64,000 bases of DNA from Pimelobacter simplex (GTDB lineage Bacteria > Actinomycetota > Actinomycetes > Propionibacteriales > Nocardioidaceae). Shown here piece after piece: positions 52,791 through 61,212 of this stretch; position 1 is the stretch's first letter; every line of letters starts with the position of its first letter. The notes under the pieces were generated by a model. The model saw only the letters and a list, made by a program, of their open reading frames with translations, did not search any database and was not told where the DNA came from. The position numbers and the translations under genes are program-made. The stretch is taken from NCBI GenBank assembly GCA_016803235.1, contig JADCLI010000006.1, forward strand, positions 1-64,000, in the 5' to 3' direction.

Positions 52791-53558
52791 ATGACCGTGC
52801 CCGACCTGCTGGTGGAGGAGCGCGGCCGCGTCCTCGTGCTGACGATGAACCGGCCCGACGCCAAGAACGCCATGTCGATGGCGATGGCCCACCAGATCGC
52901 CGACGCACTTCAACTGCTCGACGACCGACCCGACCTCAGCGTCGCCGTGATCACCGGTGCCGGCGGCACGTTCTGCGCCGGCATGGACCTCAAGGGCTTC
53001 GCCCGGGGCGTGCGCCCCGTCGTCGAGGGCAGGGGCTTCGCCGGACTGGTCAAGCAGCCGCCGACCAAGCCCCTCATCGCGGCGGTGGAGGGCTACGCCC
53101 TCGCCGGCGGGTTCGAGATCGTGCTCTCCTGCGACCTCGTCGTTGCGTCCTCGGCCGCGAGGTTCGGCCTCCCCGAGGTCAAGCGCGGCCTGACCGCCGC
53201 GGCCGGCGGCCTGCTCCGCCTGCAGCACCGCATCCCCTACCACCTGGCGATGGAGCTGGTGCTCACCGGCCGCATGTGGCCCGCCCCGGAGGCGGCCGAC
53301 GTGCACCTCGTCAACCGGCTCACGGAGCCGGGCCGGGCCTTGGCCGCCGCCCTCGATCTGGCCGAGGAGGTGGCCGCGAACGCGCCGCTCGCCCTCGCCG
53401 CCTCCAAGCAGGTCCTGGTGCGCTCGGCCGATTGGCCGCTGGCCGAGAAGTTCGACCGCCAGGAGGCCTTCGTGAACCCGGTCCGCGAGTCCGCCGACGC
53501 CAAGGAGGGCGCACTCGCGTTCGTCGAGAAGCGCACCCCCGCCTGGACGGGCAGCTGA
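52791..53558 (+). CDS. Enoyl-CoA hydratase/isomerase (crotonase family)
   Basis: A 255-residue crotonase. The oxyanion-hole segments are ITGAGGTFCAGMDLKGFARG and AAVEGYALAGGFEIVLSCDLVVAS, with the active acidic region in LPEVKRGLTAAAGGLLRL. It would hydrate a 2-enoyl-CoA. An ATG at 52770 overlaps the preceding stop, but AGGAG is placed for the ATG at 52791, so I use that one; the difference is 7 residues. Confidence 0.92.
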   Translation: MTVPDLLVEERGRVLVLTMNRPDAKNAMSMAMAHQIADALQLLDDRPDLSVAVITGAGGTFCAGMDLKGFARGVRPVVEGRGFAGLVKQPPTKPLIAAVEGYALAGGFEIVLSCDLVVASSAARFGLPEVKRGLTAAAGGLLRLQHRIPYHLAMELVLTGRMWPAPEAADVHLVNRLTEPGRALAAALDLAEEVAANAPLALAASKQVLVRSADWPLAEKFDRQEAFVNPVRESADAKEGALAFVEKRTPAWTGS

Positions 53559-53561
53559 GCG

Positions 53562-54506
53562 GTGCGCGCCTGGCAGATGACCGGCACCGGTGAGCCGCTG
53601 CGGCTCACCGAGGTGCCCGAGCCGACCGTCGGACCCGGCGAGGTGCTGGTCGAGGTGCGTGCCGCCGGCCTGTGCCACACCGACGTCGGGATCCTGGACG
53701 ACGCCACCTGGACCGCCCGGATAGGGCCGTTCCCACTGACCCTCGGCCACGAGGTCGCCGGCGTCGTCGCCGGCCTGGGTCCCGGCGTGATCGGATGGTC
53801 GCCCGGCGACCGGGTCGCGGTGAACCCCGCCGGGACCACCCGTCCCGGCCTCGGCCGCGACGGCGGCTACGGGCCGTTCGTCGTGGCCGATCCTGCCGAC
53901 CTGGTCGCGGTCCCTGACGGACTCTCGTTCGAGCTGGCAGCCGCCGGCACCGACGCCGGGCGGGCGCCGTACCGCGCCGTCGTGGTGCGCGGCGAGGTCG
54001 GGCCCGGCGACAAGGTCGGCATCATCGGCCTCGGCGGACTCGGCCAGGTCGGTGCCCGGATCGCCGTGCTGCGCGGGGCGCAGGTCTACGCCGCGGAGCC
54101 GAAGGAGTCGCTGTGGCCGATGGCGCGCGAGCTCGGCGTGCGCGAGGTCGCGCGTGACATCGCCGACTTCCGGGACGTCGGCCTCGACGTCGTGGTCGAC
54201 TTCGCGGGCTTCGGTACGACGACGGCTGCGGCGATCGAGGTCGTGCGCGAGCTCGGCCGGGTCGTCCAGGTGGGCATGGGCCGGCTGGAGTCGACGATCT
54301 CCACCAACGCCCTCATCCTCAAGCAGGTCACCCTGCTCGGCTCGCGCGGCGGCACCGTGGACGACATCGCCGCCGTCTACGGGATGTTCGCCTCGGGCGA
54401 CCTGTCCCCCGCGCTCGAGCTGATCGGGTTCGACGACATCCCGGCCGCCCTCGACCGGCTGCGGGCCGGAGAGGTGACCGGGCGGGTCGTCGCCCGCTAC
54501 GCCTAG
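53562..54506 (+). CDS. Zinc-type alcohol dehydrogenase without structural zinc (Had-like)
   Basis: A 314-residue medium-chain dehydrogenase. The catalytic zinc ligands are in AAGLCHTDVGILD and LGHEVAGVVAG, and the third is an Asp in AAGTDAGRAPYRAVV. The lobe with four structural cysteines is missing, which shortens the protein by about 30 residues. This shape resembles 6-hydroxycyclohex-1-ene-1-carboxyl-CoA dehydrogenase (Had). The NAD fold is IIGLGGLGQVGARIAVLRGAQVYA. It may act on a cyclic hydroxyacyl-CoA. The stop is shared in a CTAG palindrome with the convergent SDR. Confidence 0.87.
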   Translation: MRAWQMTGTGEPLRLTEVPEPTVGPGEVLVEVRAAGLCHTDVGILDDATWTARIGPFPLTLGHEVAGVVAGLGPGVIGWSPGDRVAVNPAGTTRPGLGRDGGYGPFVVADPADLVAVPDGLSFELAAAGTDAGRAPYRAVVVRGEVGPGDKVGIIGLGGLGQVGARIAVLRGAQVYAAEPKESLWPMARELGVREVARDIADFRDVGLDVVVDFAGFGTTTAAAIEVVRELGRVVQVGMGRLESTISTNALILKQVTLLGSRGGTVDDIAAVYGMFASGDLSPALELIGFDDIPAALDRLRAGEVTGRVVARYA

Positions 54507-55264
54507 GCTCGGTCCAGCAGGGCGGCGTCGCCGGCCAGGAAGCCGCCGTCCACGCCGTAGCAGGAGCCGGTCACGAAGCCGGCCGCCGGCGAGGCCAGGA
54601 AGCGCACGACCTCGGCGACCTCGGCCACGTCGGCCAGCCGGCCGAGGGCGTGGGCCGCCTCGAGCCGGCGCAGCTGCGTGGGCGAGCGGCGCGAGCGGAG
54701 CAGTGCGGTGTCGACGAAGCCGGGCGCAACAGCGTTGACCCGGATGCCGTCGCCGGCGTACTCCAGGGCCGCGGAGCGGGTGAGCCCGGTCAGCGCGTGC
54801 TTCGACGTCGCGTAGGCAGCGGCCCCGGCGAGGCCCACCTCGGCGCCGACCGACGACACGACGACGATGCTGCCGCCCGACCCGAGGCCGAGCATCGCGC
54901 GGACCTGCTCGCGCAGGCAGCGGAAGGTGCCGTTGAGATTGACGTCGACGACGCGCTCCCAGCTCGCGTCGTCGTACTCGTGCAGCCGTACGGCAGGCCC
55001 GCCGACCGCCGCCAGGTTCACGGCGACGTCGAGTCCGCCGAGGATCGCGACGGCCGCGGAGACGCCGTCGCCCACCGACGCGGGCGCGGTCACGTCGAGC
55101 GCGAGGGCGCCGGCGGCTCCCGTCTGTGCGGCGACCGCCTCGGCGGCGGCCGGATCGAGATCGGCGACCACCACGGCCAGGCCGTCGCGGACCAGCGCCG
55201 TCACGCACGCCGCACCGATCGCGCCGGCGCCGCCGACGACGAGGGCGGTCCGCGGCCGGGTCAC
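54503..55264 (-). CDS. Short-chain dehydrogenase/reductase
   Basis: A 253-residue SDR. The cofactor motif reads VVGGAGAIGAAC, with VGGAGAIG in place of TGxxxGxG, followed by VVVADLDP. The active residues are in IVVVSSVGAEVGLAGAAAYATSKHALTGLT. The C-terminal YGVDGGFLAGDAAL is typical. It ends the operon that begins with the TRAP binding protein and overlaps the flavoenzyme gene by GTGA. Confidence 0.88.
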   Translation of the reverse strand: MTRPRTALVVGGAGAIGAACVTALVRDGLAVVVADLDPAAAEAVAAQTGAAGALALDVTAPASVGDGVSAAVAILGGLDVAVNLAAVGGPAVRLHEYDDASWERVVDVNLNGTFRCLREQVRAMLGLGSGGSIVVVSSVGAEVGLAGAAAYATSKHALTGLTRSAALEYAGDGIRVNAVAPGFVDTALLRSRRSPTQLRRLEAAHALGRLADVAEVAEVVRFLASPAAGFVTGSCYGVDGGFLAGDAALLDRA

Positions 55265-57243
55265 GGGGTGGCCGCCAGCAACTCGGCCAGTGCGTAGGCC
55301 TGGCGCGTGGCGAACGACAGCCGGCGCGGGGCGTAGGCGTCGCCGAGCAGGTGCAGCTCCGGCACCCGACCGACCAGCTCGGCGTGCAGGGTGGCGTCGC
55401 TGTCGGCACCGCACGCGAGGACGACCGAGTCGACGCCCTCGAGCGGCGTGGTCGCGAACGTGTAGACGTGACGGACGTCGACGCCGCCGGGGCGGATGGC
55501 GCGGACCTCCTCGAGCTGGCGGAACCGCACGCCCCGCCGGTGCAGGCGGGCGAGGATGCCGCCGAGGATGTAGCGGCCGAGGAGCTGGCCGGGCTGGGCC
55601 GCGCCGTAGACGAGCGTGACGTCGTGGCCCCGCTCCGAGAGCAGGTCGGCGACGGTGAGCGGCGGCAGGTGGTCGTCCCGGGCGACGACGAGAATCCGGC
55701 GCCCGAGCTCCGCCGTACCCGCGAGGACGTCGGCCGCGTCGGCGACGTGCGGCAGGTCGATCCCCGGGAGCGCGGGCCGGTGCGGACGGGCGCCCGTGGC
55801 GATAGCGACGACCTCGGCGCCGGCGGCGACCACGTCGTCGGCGCTCGCCCGCATCCCCAGCCGTAGGTCGACCCCGAGCCGCTCGAGTCGGGCCGACTGC
55901 CAGGTGAGGTAGTCGGCGTACCGCTCGAAGGTCGGCGCCTGGGCGGCCGTCGCGAGCTGGCCGCCGACCCGGTCGGCCGCCTCCCACACCCGCACCCGGT
56001 GGCCGCTCTCGGCGGCCAGCGCGGCGAGCTCGAGCCCGGCCGGTCCGGCGCCGACGACGAGCAGGTCGCGCGGGGTCGCCGCGACCCCGAGCGCACCCTC
56101 GCCCCAGCGACCGGACGCCTCGGTCTTCACGTGGGGGTTGACCGCGCAGCCGAAGGGCAGGCCCTCGGCGTACTGGCGGCTGATGCAGTCGTTGCCGCCC
56201 ACGCAGGGACGGACCTCCGACGAACGACCGGACCGGGCCTTGGCGAGCAGGTCCCGCTCGGCGAGGTAGGCGCGCGCCATGCCGACGACGTCGGCGTGGC
56301 CGGCGGCGAGCACCTGCTCGGCCACCTCGACGGTGGTCACCCGGCCGGCGTAGACCACGGGCAGGGCGACGGCCTCGCGCACCCGGCCCGCGAGGCCGGA
56401 CCACTGGGCGGCGTCGTAGTACTGCGGCTGGATGTAGCTCGGGTCGCCCCACGGCGAGCCGACGACGGCGTGCAGGTAGTCGACCATCCCGGTCGCCTCG
56501 AGCAGCTGGGCGACCTCGATGCCGCCCTTCTCGTCGTACCCCTCGGGCATCTCCTCGCGCAGGTTGAACCGGACCCCGACGGTGAGGTCGGTGCCCACCG
56601 CGTCGCGCACCGCGCGCAGCGCCTCGACCGCGAACCGGGCCCGGTTCTCGAGCGGTCCGCCGTAGTCGTCGTCGCGGTCGTTGGTGAGCGGCGATAGGAA
56701 CCACTCGAGCATGTCGTCGTGGTTGAGGTGCAGCTCGATGCCGTCGAGGCCGGCCGCGCGCGCTCGCTCGGCGCTGTAGCGGTACTCCTCGACGTACTCG
56801 GCGATGTCGGCCACCGACATGACGTGCGGGCGCGCGCTGGTCAGCGGCGAGCTAAGCACCCGCCCGGGCGACTGCGGGACGCCGCCGATCACCGTGAGCT
56901 GGCTGGTCACGACCGCGCCGGCCCGGTGCAGCCGGTGCGCGAGCTCCTGGACCCTCTCCACGTAGTTGGGCTGGCGGTAGTTGCCGAGCGTCTCGGCGCC
57001 GTAGCCACCCGTCTCGAAGCCGGGGATCACCGGGTTGCGCACCCGGCCGCGGACCCCGTCGATCCACGAGGCGCCGTCGAGGGCGCGCGACTCCCAGTAG
57101 GCCATGTGCACCTCGGCCTCGGCCTCGGTGCCCCACAGGTTGCCGATGCCCGAGCCGTGCGGCGGCACCATCACCCGGTTGCGCAGCCGCATCGTGCCGA
57201 TCGTGATCGGTGAGAAGACGTGCGGGTAGGTCTCGTCGCTCAC
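55261..57243 (-). CDS. Trimethylamine-dehydrogenase/2,4-dienoyl-CoA-reductase-like flavoenzyme, Fe-S ligand changed
   Basis: A 660-residue protein. Residues 1 to about 340 are an OYE-like FMN barrel (VMVPPHGSGIGNLWGTEAEAEVHMAYWESRA, LNHDDMLEWFLSPLTNDRDDDYGGPLENRARF). Residues about 390-660 are an FAD/NAD(P) domain pair ([22 protein letters not shown]). The linker cluster site reads C347-VG-G350-ND-C353 with C366, so the pattern C-x2-C-x2-C-x12-C has Gly in place of the second Cys. The enzyme could reduce a dienoyl-CoA or enone in the pathway. The GTG overlaps the MaoC gene by 4 bases. Confidence 0.9.
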   Translation of the reverse strand: MSDETYPHVFSPITIGTMRLRNRVMVPPHGSGIGNLWGTEAEAEVHMAYWESRALDGASWIDGVRGRVRNPVIPGFETGGYGAETLGNYRQPNYVERVQELAHRLHRAGAVVTSQLTVIGGVPQSPGRVLSSPLTSARPHVMSVADIAEYVEEYRYSAERARAAGLDGIELHLNHDDMLEWFLSPLTNDRDDDYGGPLENRARFAVEALRAVRDAVGTDLTVGVRFNLREEMPEGYDEKGGIEVAQLLEATGMVDYLHAVVGSPWGDPSYIQPQYYDAAQWSGLAGRVREAVALPVVYAGRVTTVEVAEQVLAAGHADVVGMARAYLAERDLLAKARSGRSSEVRPCVGGNDCISRQYAEGLPFGCAVNPHVKTEASGRWGEGALGVAATPRDLLVVGAGPAGLELAALAAESGHRVRVWEAADRVGGQLATAAQAPTFERYADYLTWQSARLERLGVDLRLGMRASADDVVAAGAEVVAIATGARPHRPALPGIDLPHVADAADVLAGTAELGRRILVVARDDHLPPLTVADLLSERGHDVTLVYGAAQPGQLLGRYILGGILARLHRRGVRFRQLEEVRAIRPGGVDVRHVYTFATTPLEGVDSVVLACGADSDATLHAELVGRVPELHLLGDAYAPRRLSFATRQAYALAELLAATP

Positions 57244-57707
57244 CTGGCCGCCTCCGCAGCCGGCCTGCGGAGCATCAGTCCGGCCCGCTTGCAGGACATG
57301 ACGAGCACGTCGTCCTGGTTGTAGCCGCGGTGCTCGAACCACACGATCCCCGAGTCGTCGCGGCTCTCCGACATCCGCTTGTCGACGATCGTCGTCTCAC
57401 CGCGCAGCGTGTCGCCGTGGAAGACGGGCGCCGGGAAGCGCACCTCCTCGTAGCCCAGGTTGCCCAATGTCGTGCCCATGGTCAGCTCGGGCACGTGGAA
57501 GGCGCCGATCAGGGCGACGGTGAAGAGGCTGTTGACCAACGGCCGTCCGTGGATCGTCGTCCTTGCGTACTCGGCGTCGAGGTGGATCGGCGCCACGTTC
57601 ATGGTCAGCGACGTGAAGAGGACGTTGTCCATCTCGGTCACCGTGCGCCGGAAGGCGTGCCGGTAGACCGTGCCGATCTCGAACTCCTCGAAGTACAGGC
57701 CCCGCAT
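57240..57707 (-). CDS. MaoC-type hydratase, mesaconyl-CoA-hydratase-like
   Basis: A 155-residue hotdog hydratase. RTVTEMDNVLFTSLTMNVAPIHLDAEYARTTIHGRPLVNSLFTVALIGAFHV contains the hydratase motif with the catalytic Asp and His (PIHLDAEYA). VRFPAPVFHGDTLRGETTIVDKRMSESRDDSGIVWFEHRGYNQDD is typical of the branch with beta-methylmalyl-CoA/mesaconyl-CoA hydratases. It follows an acyl-CoA dehydrogenase directly, sharing its stop/start base, as in mycobacterial leucine-type modules. Confidence 0.9.
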   Translation of the reverse strand: MRGLYFEEFEIGTVYRHAFRRTVTEMDNVLFTSLTMNVAPIHLDAEYARTTIHGRPLVNSLFTVALIGAFHVPELTMGTTLGNLGYEEVRFPAPVFHGDTLRGETTIVDKRMSESRDDSGIVWFEHRGYNQDDVLVMSCKRAGLMLRRPAAEAAR

Positions 57708-58873
57708 CAATAGCTCCTCGGCAGGCCGAGCACGTGCTCGGCGACGTAGTTGAGCACCATCTCCTGGCTGATCGGCGCGATCCGCATCAGCCGGGCCTCG
57801 CGGAAGTACCGCTCGACGTGGAACTCCTTGCTGTAGCCCATCCCGCCGTGCACCTGCAGCGCCACGTCGGCGGCGTAGAAGCCCGCCTCGGCGCACAGCC
57901 ACTTGGCGTAGTTGGCCTCCGCACCGCAGGGCAGCTGCCGGTCGACCATCCAGGTCGCCTTCTGCAGCACAGCGTCCGCCGCCTCGATGCGGATCTTGGC
58001 CTCGGCGAGCTGGAAGGAGAGGCCCTGGTTCTGGCCGATCGGGCGGCCGAAGACGACCCGCTCCCGGGCGTACCTGACGCCGCGGCGCAGCGCCGCCTCG
58101 CCGATGCCGAGCATCGCGTTGGCCGCGACGACCCGCTCGGCGTTGAGCCCGGTGAGGATCACCTCGAAACCCCGGCCGACCTCGCCGACGACGTCCTCGT
58201 CGGCGACGAAGAGGTCGTCGATGAACAGCTCGTTGCTGTCGACGGAGTTGCGGCCCATCTTGGGGATCGGCCGGATCGTCACCCGGTCCCGGTCGACCGG
58301 GGCGAAGAACACCGTGAGCCCCTCGGTACGACGAGCGCACTGGTCCTTGGGCGTGGTCCGGGCCAGCAGCAGCATCCGCTCGGCCTGCTGGGCGTTGGAG
58401 ATCCAGACCTTCTTGCCCGTGACGAGCCAGCCGCCGTCGACCTTGCGGGCGAAGGTCGACAGGTTGGTGGTGTCGGTGCCGGCGTCGGGCTCGGTGACCG
58501 CGAACGAGATCTGCAGGTCGCCCCGGGGCACCCGCGGCAGGAACCGCTGCTTCAGCTCCTCGCTGCCGTGGTGGAGGATCGGCTCGAAGCCGAAGATCCC
58601 GATGTGCACCGAGCTGCAGCCGCCCATCCCGGCGCCGGACGCGGCGATCTCTCGCTCCACGATCGCCGCCTCGGTGACACCGAGCCCGCCCCCGCCGTAC
58701 TCCTCGGGAATGGTCAGGCCCAGCCAGCCGGCATCGGTGACGGCGCGGTAGAAGTCCCAAGGGAACTCGTGCCGCTCATCACGCTCGGCCCAGTACTCGT
58801 CGGGGAACTTCGCGCACAGGTCGCGCATCGCGTGCCGGATGTCCTCGTGGACCGGGTCGGGATCGAAGCTCAC
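57707..58873 (-). CDS. Acyl-CoA dehydrogenase (FadE, LGLPRSY-ending type)
   Basis: A 388-residue dehydrogenase. Visible blocks are SFAVTEPDAGTDTTNLSTFARKV, VWISNAQQAERMLLLART, RERVVFGRPIGQNQGLSFQLAEAKI and VHGGMGYSKEFHVERYFREARLMRIAPISQEMVLNYVAEHVLGLPRSY. In this subgroup the C-terminal base position carries Pro-Ile-Ser rather than YEG. The start is a GTG that overlaps the TRAP protein's stop by 4 bases. It probably forms a dehydrogenase-hydratase pair with the following MaoC. Confidence 0.92.
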   Translation of the reverse strand: MSFDPDPVHEDIRHAMRDLCAKFPDEYWAERDERHEFPWDFYRAVTDAGWLGLTIPEEYGGGGLGVTEAAIVEREIAASGAGMGGCSSVHIGIFGFEPILHHGSEELKQRFLPRVPRGDLQISFAVTEPDAGTDTTNLSTFARKVDGGWLVTGKKVWISNAQQAERMLLLARTTPKDQCARRTEGLTVFFAPVDRDRVTIRPIPKMGRNSVDSNELFIDDLFVADEDVVGEVGRGFEVILTGLNAERVVAANAMLGIGEAALRRGVRYARERVVFGRPIGQNQGLSFQLAEAKIRIEAADAVLQKATWMVDRQLPCGAEANYAKWLCAEAGFYAADVALQVHGGMGYSKEFHVERYFREARLMRIAPISQEMVLNYVAEHVLGLPRSY

Positions 58874-60114
58874 GACGGCCGCCGCTCGCCCATCGAGCCG
58901 TCCCACAGGGCGTCGAAGTAGGGCTGCAAGTCGGGGACGCCCTGGGCGTACCACGCCGGGAAGTCCTCGTACGTCGTGCCGACGCCGTCGATGCCGAGCG
59001 TGTCGATCCGCTCGGCCCACTCCTGCTCCGCGGTCCGGGCGACGTCGGTCTCGACCGTCTCGTGGACGTCCCGGAGCCGGGCGACCGCGTCCGCGTCGAA
59101 GGGCGCCATCTCGCCGCCGGCGTCCAGGATCGCGGTGACCGCGGCTGCGGTGTTCTCCCAGGCTCCCTCGAAGTTGGCCTGCAGGAGGACGTCGAGCCGG
59201 TCGTACATCAGCTGCTGCGCGGCGAGCGGCAGCTCGTTCCAGCGCGCCAGGCTGATCGCGATCGACCCGGCCGGGGAGTTGAAGCCCTCGTCCTCGGCGT
59301 AGGCGACGTGCGGCGCTGCGGGGATGAAGCCGCCCAGCGCGGCTCCGGTGACCGTGCTGAACGCGCAGTCGATGACCCCGCGCTCGAGCCCCTCGAACAT
59401 CTCGGCGTAGCTGATCGAGCTCGGCGACATGCCGAGGGCCTTGGCCTCCTTGTTCTGGACCTTGCTCTGGCTCGCGACGCCGCGCCCGTCGAGCGCCGAG
59501 GCCGAGGTACCCGGGTCGGCGCAGTAGGGCATGTACGCGCCGGACCCGAAGGCCGGCAGCAGCAGCTTCATGCCGTGCTGCTCGTACTCCTCGTCGATCT
59601 CGGGAGCTGCCGCGGCCAGGTCCAGCATGATCCCGTGCCACTGGAGCATCCAGTCCACGGGCGTCTGTCGGCCCAGGTGGCTGAGGTCGCCGAGTGCGTT
59701 GGCCGCCGGCAGGTCGTCCGGGACGAGCGCCGGCATCACCGAACCGATGTCGAGCCGTCCGTCGGCGAGCGCGAGGTGGACCTCGTCGGGCGGAGCCATC
59801 GCGTTGGAGTAGGTGAACTCGAAGCTGATCTTGCCGCCGGACCAGTCCTCGACGGCGGCGGCGTAGTCCTCGAAGCGCCGGCCGGTGGCCGAGCCCTTGG
59901 GCCCGGTGGACTGGATGGCCAGGGTGACCGGGTCCATGTCGGCGAGCGCCTCGGTGTACGCCGCCTTGTCGGCGCCGTACTCGATGCTCGCACCGCCCGC
60001 GTTGGTCTCCTGGGTCGCCCCGGAGCCGGCGCATCCGGCGAGTGCGAGCGAGGCGACGGTCAGTCCGGCGAGCACGGCGCCACGGCGCCGTCCCTTCCGC
60101 GGTCGTCGGATCAT
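58870..60114 (-). CDS. TRAP-type solute-binding lipoprotein (DctP-like), without permease genes
   Basis: A 414-residue lipoprotein. The signal ends in the lipobox LALAGC with the lipidated Cys28. The mature part has the DctP pattern: an early FEDYAAAVEDWSGGKISFEFTYSNAMAPPDEVHLALADGRLDIGSVMPAL and later GRGVASQSKVQNKEAKALGMSPSSISYAEMFEGLERGVIDCAFSTVTGAALGGF. It should bind an organic acid outside the membrane. No DctQ or DctM genes are nearby in the window. I prefer the ATG at 60114, which has AAGGGTGG 7 bases upstream, because the earlier ATG at 60135 lies in an operator-like patch. It is the first gene of the operon. Confidence 0.88.
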   Translation of the reverse strand: MIRRPRKGRRRGAVLAGLTVASLALAGCAGSGATQETNAGGASIEYGADKAAYTEALADMDPVTLAIQSTGPKGSATGRRFEDYAAAVEDWSGGKISFEFTYSNAMAPPDEVHLALADGRLDIGSVMPALVPDDLPAANALGDLSHLGRQTPVDWMLQWHGIMLDLAAAAPEIDEEYEQHGMKLLLPAFGSGAYMPYCADPGTSASALDGRGVASQSKVQNKEAKALGMSPSSISYAEMFEGLERGVIDCAFSTVTGAALGGFIPAAPHVAYAEDEGFNSPAGSIAISLARWNELPLAAQQLMYDRLDVLLQANFEGAWENTAAAVTAILDAGGEMAPFDADAVARLRDVHETVETDVARTAEQEWAERIDTLGIDGVGTTYEDFPAWYAQGVPDLQPYFDALWDGSMGERRPS

Positions 60115-60132
60115 GGGGGGACCACCCTTCGT

Positions 60133-60170
60133 CATGATGCTGATAGATATAATCCTTATCAGAAATTAAG
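60133..60170. promoter_or_regulatory. AT-rich operator-like site ahead of the TRAP protein operon
   Basis: On the minus strand the core is CTGATAAGGATTATATCTAT followed by CAG, an inverted repeat with CTGATA and TATCAG arms. TGATAAGGATTA matches TGATAAGCATTA at 50780-50791 in 11 of 12 positions. It fills most of the 63-base gap between the alcohol dehydrogenase and the TRAP gene. Confidence 0.55.
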
Positions 60171-60177
60171 ACACGGG

Positions 60178-61212
60178 TCAAGGACGGAACGTCGCGACCG
60201 CACGTCCCAGGACGGCGCCGCCGGCCAGCCGGTCGTACGCGGCCGCGACGCCGTCGAGAGCGACCTCCTCGACCTCGACCCGCACCCGCCCCGACGCGGC
60301 GAGCCCCAGCAGCCGGGCCAGCTCGCGGCGGGTCCCCCAGAACGGCAGGTCGGTACGCACTCCCAGCGGCAGCGCGTGCATGCCGACCGCCAGCCGGCCG
60401 CTGCCGACGCCGACGACCGAGACCACGCCGTTGACGGCGACCATCGCGCCGGCCTGGGCGAGGCTCGCGCGCGCCCCCACGAGGTCGATCACGACGTCCG
60501 CGCCGCGACCGCCCGTCAGGTCCCTGACGGCGTCCGCGAGGCCCGGCCCGGCCGCGAGCACGTGCTCGGCGCCGAGCCGGCGCGCAAGGTCGAGCTTGGC
60601 GGGCAGCCGGTCGACGGCGACGACGGCAGCCCCAGCCAACCGGGCGAGCTGGACGGCGACGTGACCCAGTCCCCCGACCCCGAGCACGACGACGGTGAGC
60701 TCGCCGGGCGGAAGCCCGATCGCGGCGAGGGCGCGATCGAGGGCGTGGAGCGCGGTCAGCCCGGCGTCGCTGAGCGCGGCGCCCTGGACGGGTGCGACGT
60801 GCGGCGCCGCGAGCAGGTGACGCGCGTCGACCGCCACGAGCTCGGCCAGCGCACCGGGCGCGCCGAGTCCGGGCGGGAAGCCCGGTCCCGGCCTCCGGCA
60901 GTAGTTCTCGGCGCCGGTCGCGCAGGCCGCGCACTCCCCGCAGCCGCGCGGCCCGTAGCCCACCACGGGTGTGCCGGGCACGAGGTCGCCCGTGACGCCG
61001 GGCCCCCGCTCGACGACGGTGCCGGCGAGCTCGTGCCCCAGCACCAGGGGCAGCGCGAAGGGATGCGCGTCGGGCGATCGTGCCGCCAGGGTCAGGTCGG
61101 AGTGGCACAGCCCCGCGGCCGTCGTCCGGACGACGACCTGGCCGCTCCCGGGCCGGGGGTCGGGGACCTCGCGCAGGCCCCAGCCGTCGCGGTCGAGGAC
61201 GAACGCCCTCAC
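60178..61212 (-). CDS. Zinc-dependent alcohol dehydrogenase
   Basis: A 344-residue medium-chain dehydrogenase. The catalytic zinc motif is AAGLCHSDLTL with LGHELAG. The structural zinc lobe is intact as C-x2-C-x2-C-x7-C in GCGECAACATGAENYC. The cofactor fold is VVVLGVGGLGHVAVQLARLAG. The start GTG overlaps the CitE-type gene's stop by 4 bases. It is probably an NAD-dependent oxidation step for a primary or secondary alcohol in the pathway. Confidence 0.92.
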   Translation of the reverse strand: MRAFVLDRDGWGLREVPDPRPGSGQVVVRTTAAGLCHSDLTLAARSPDAHPFALPLVLGHELAGTVVERGPGVTGDLVPGTPVVGYGPRGCGECAACATGAENYCRRPGPGFPPGLGAPGALAELVAVDARHLLAAPHVAPVQGAALSDAGLTALHALDRALAAIGLPPGELTVVVLGVGGLGHVAVQLARLAGAAVVAVDRLPAKLDLARRLGAEHVLAAGPGLADAVRDLTGGRGADVVIDLVGARASLAQAGAMVAVNGVVSVVGVGSGRLAVGMHALPLGVRTDLPFWGTRRELARLLGLAASGRVRVEVEEVALDGVAAAYDRLAGGAVLGRAVATFRP

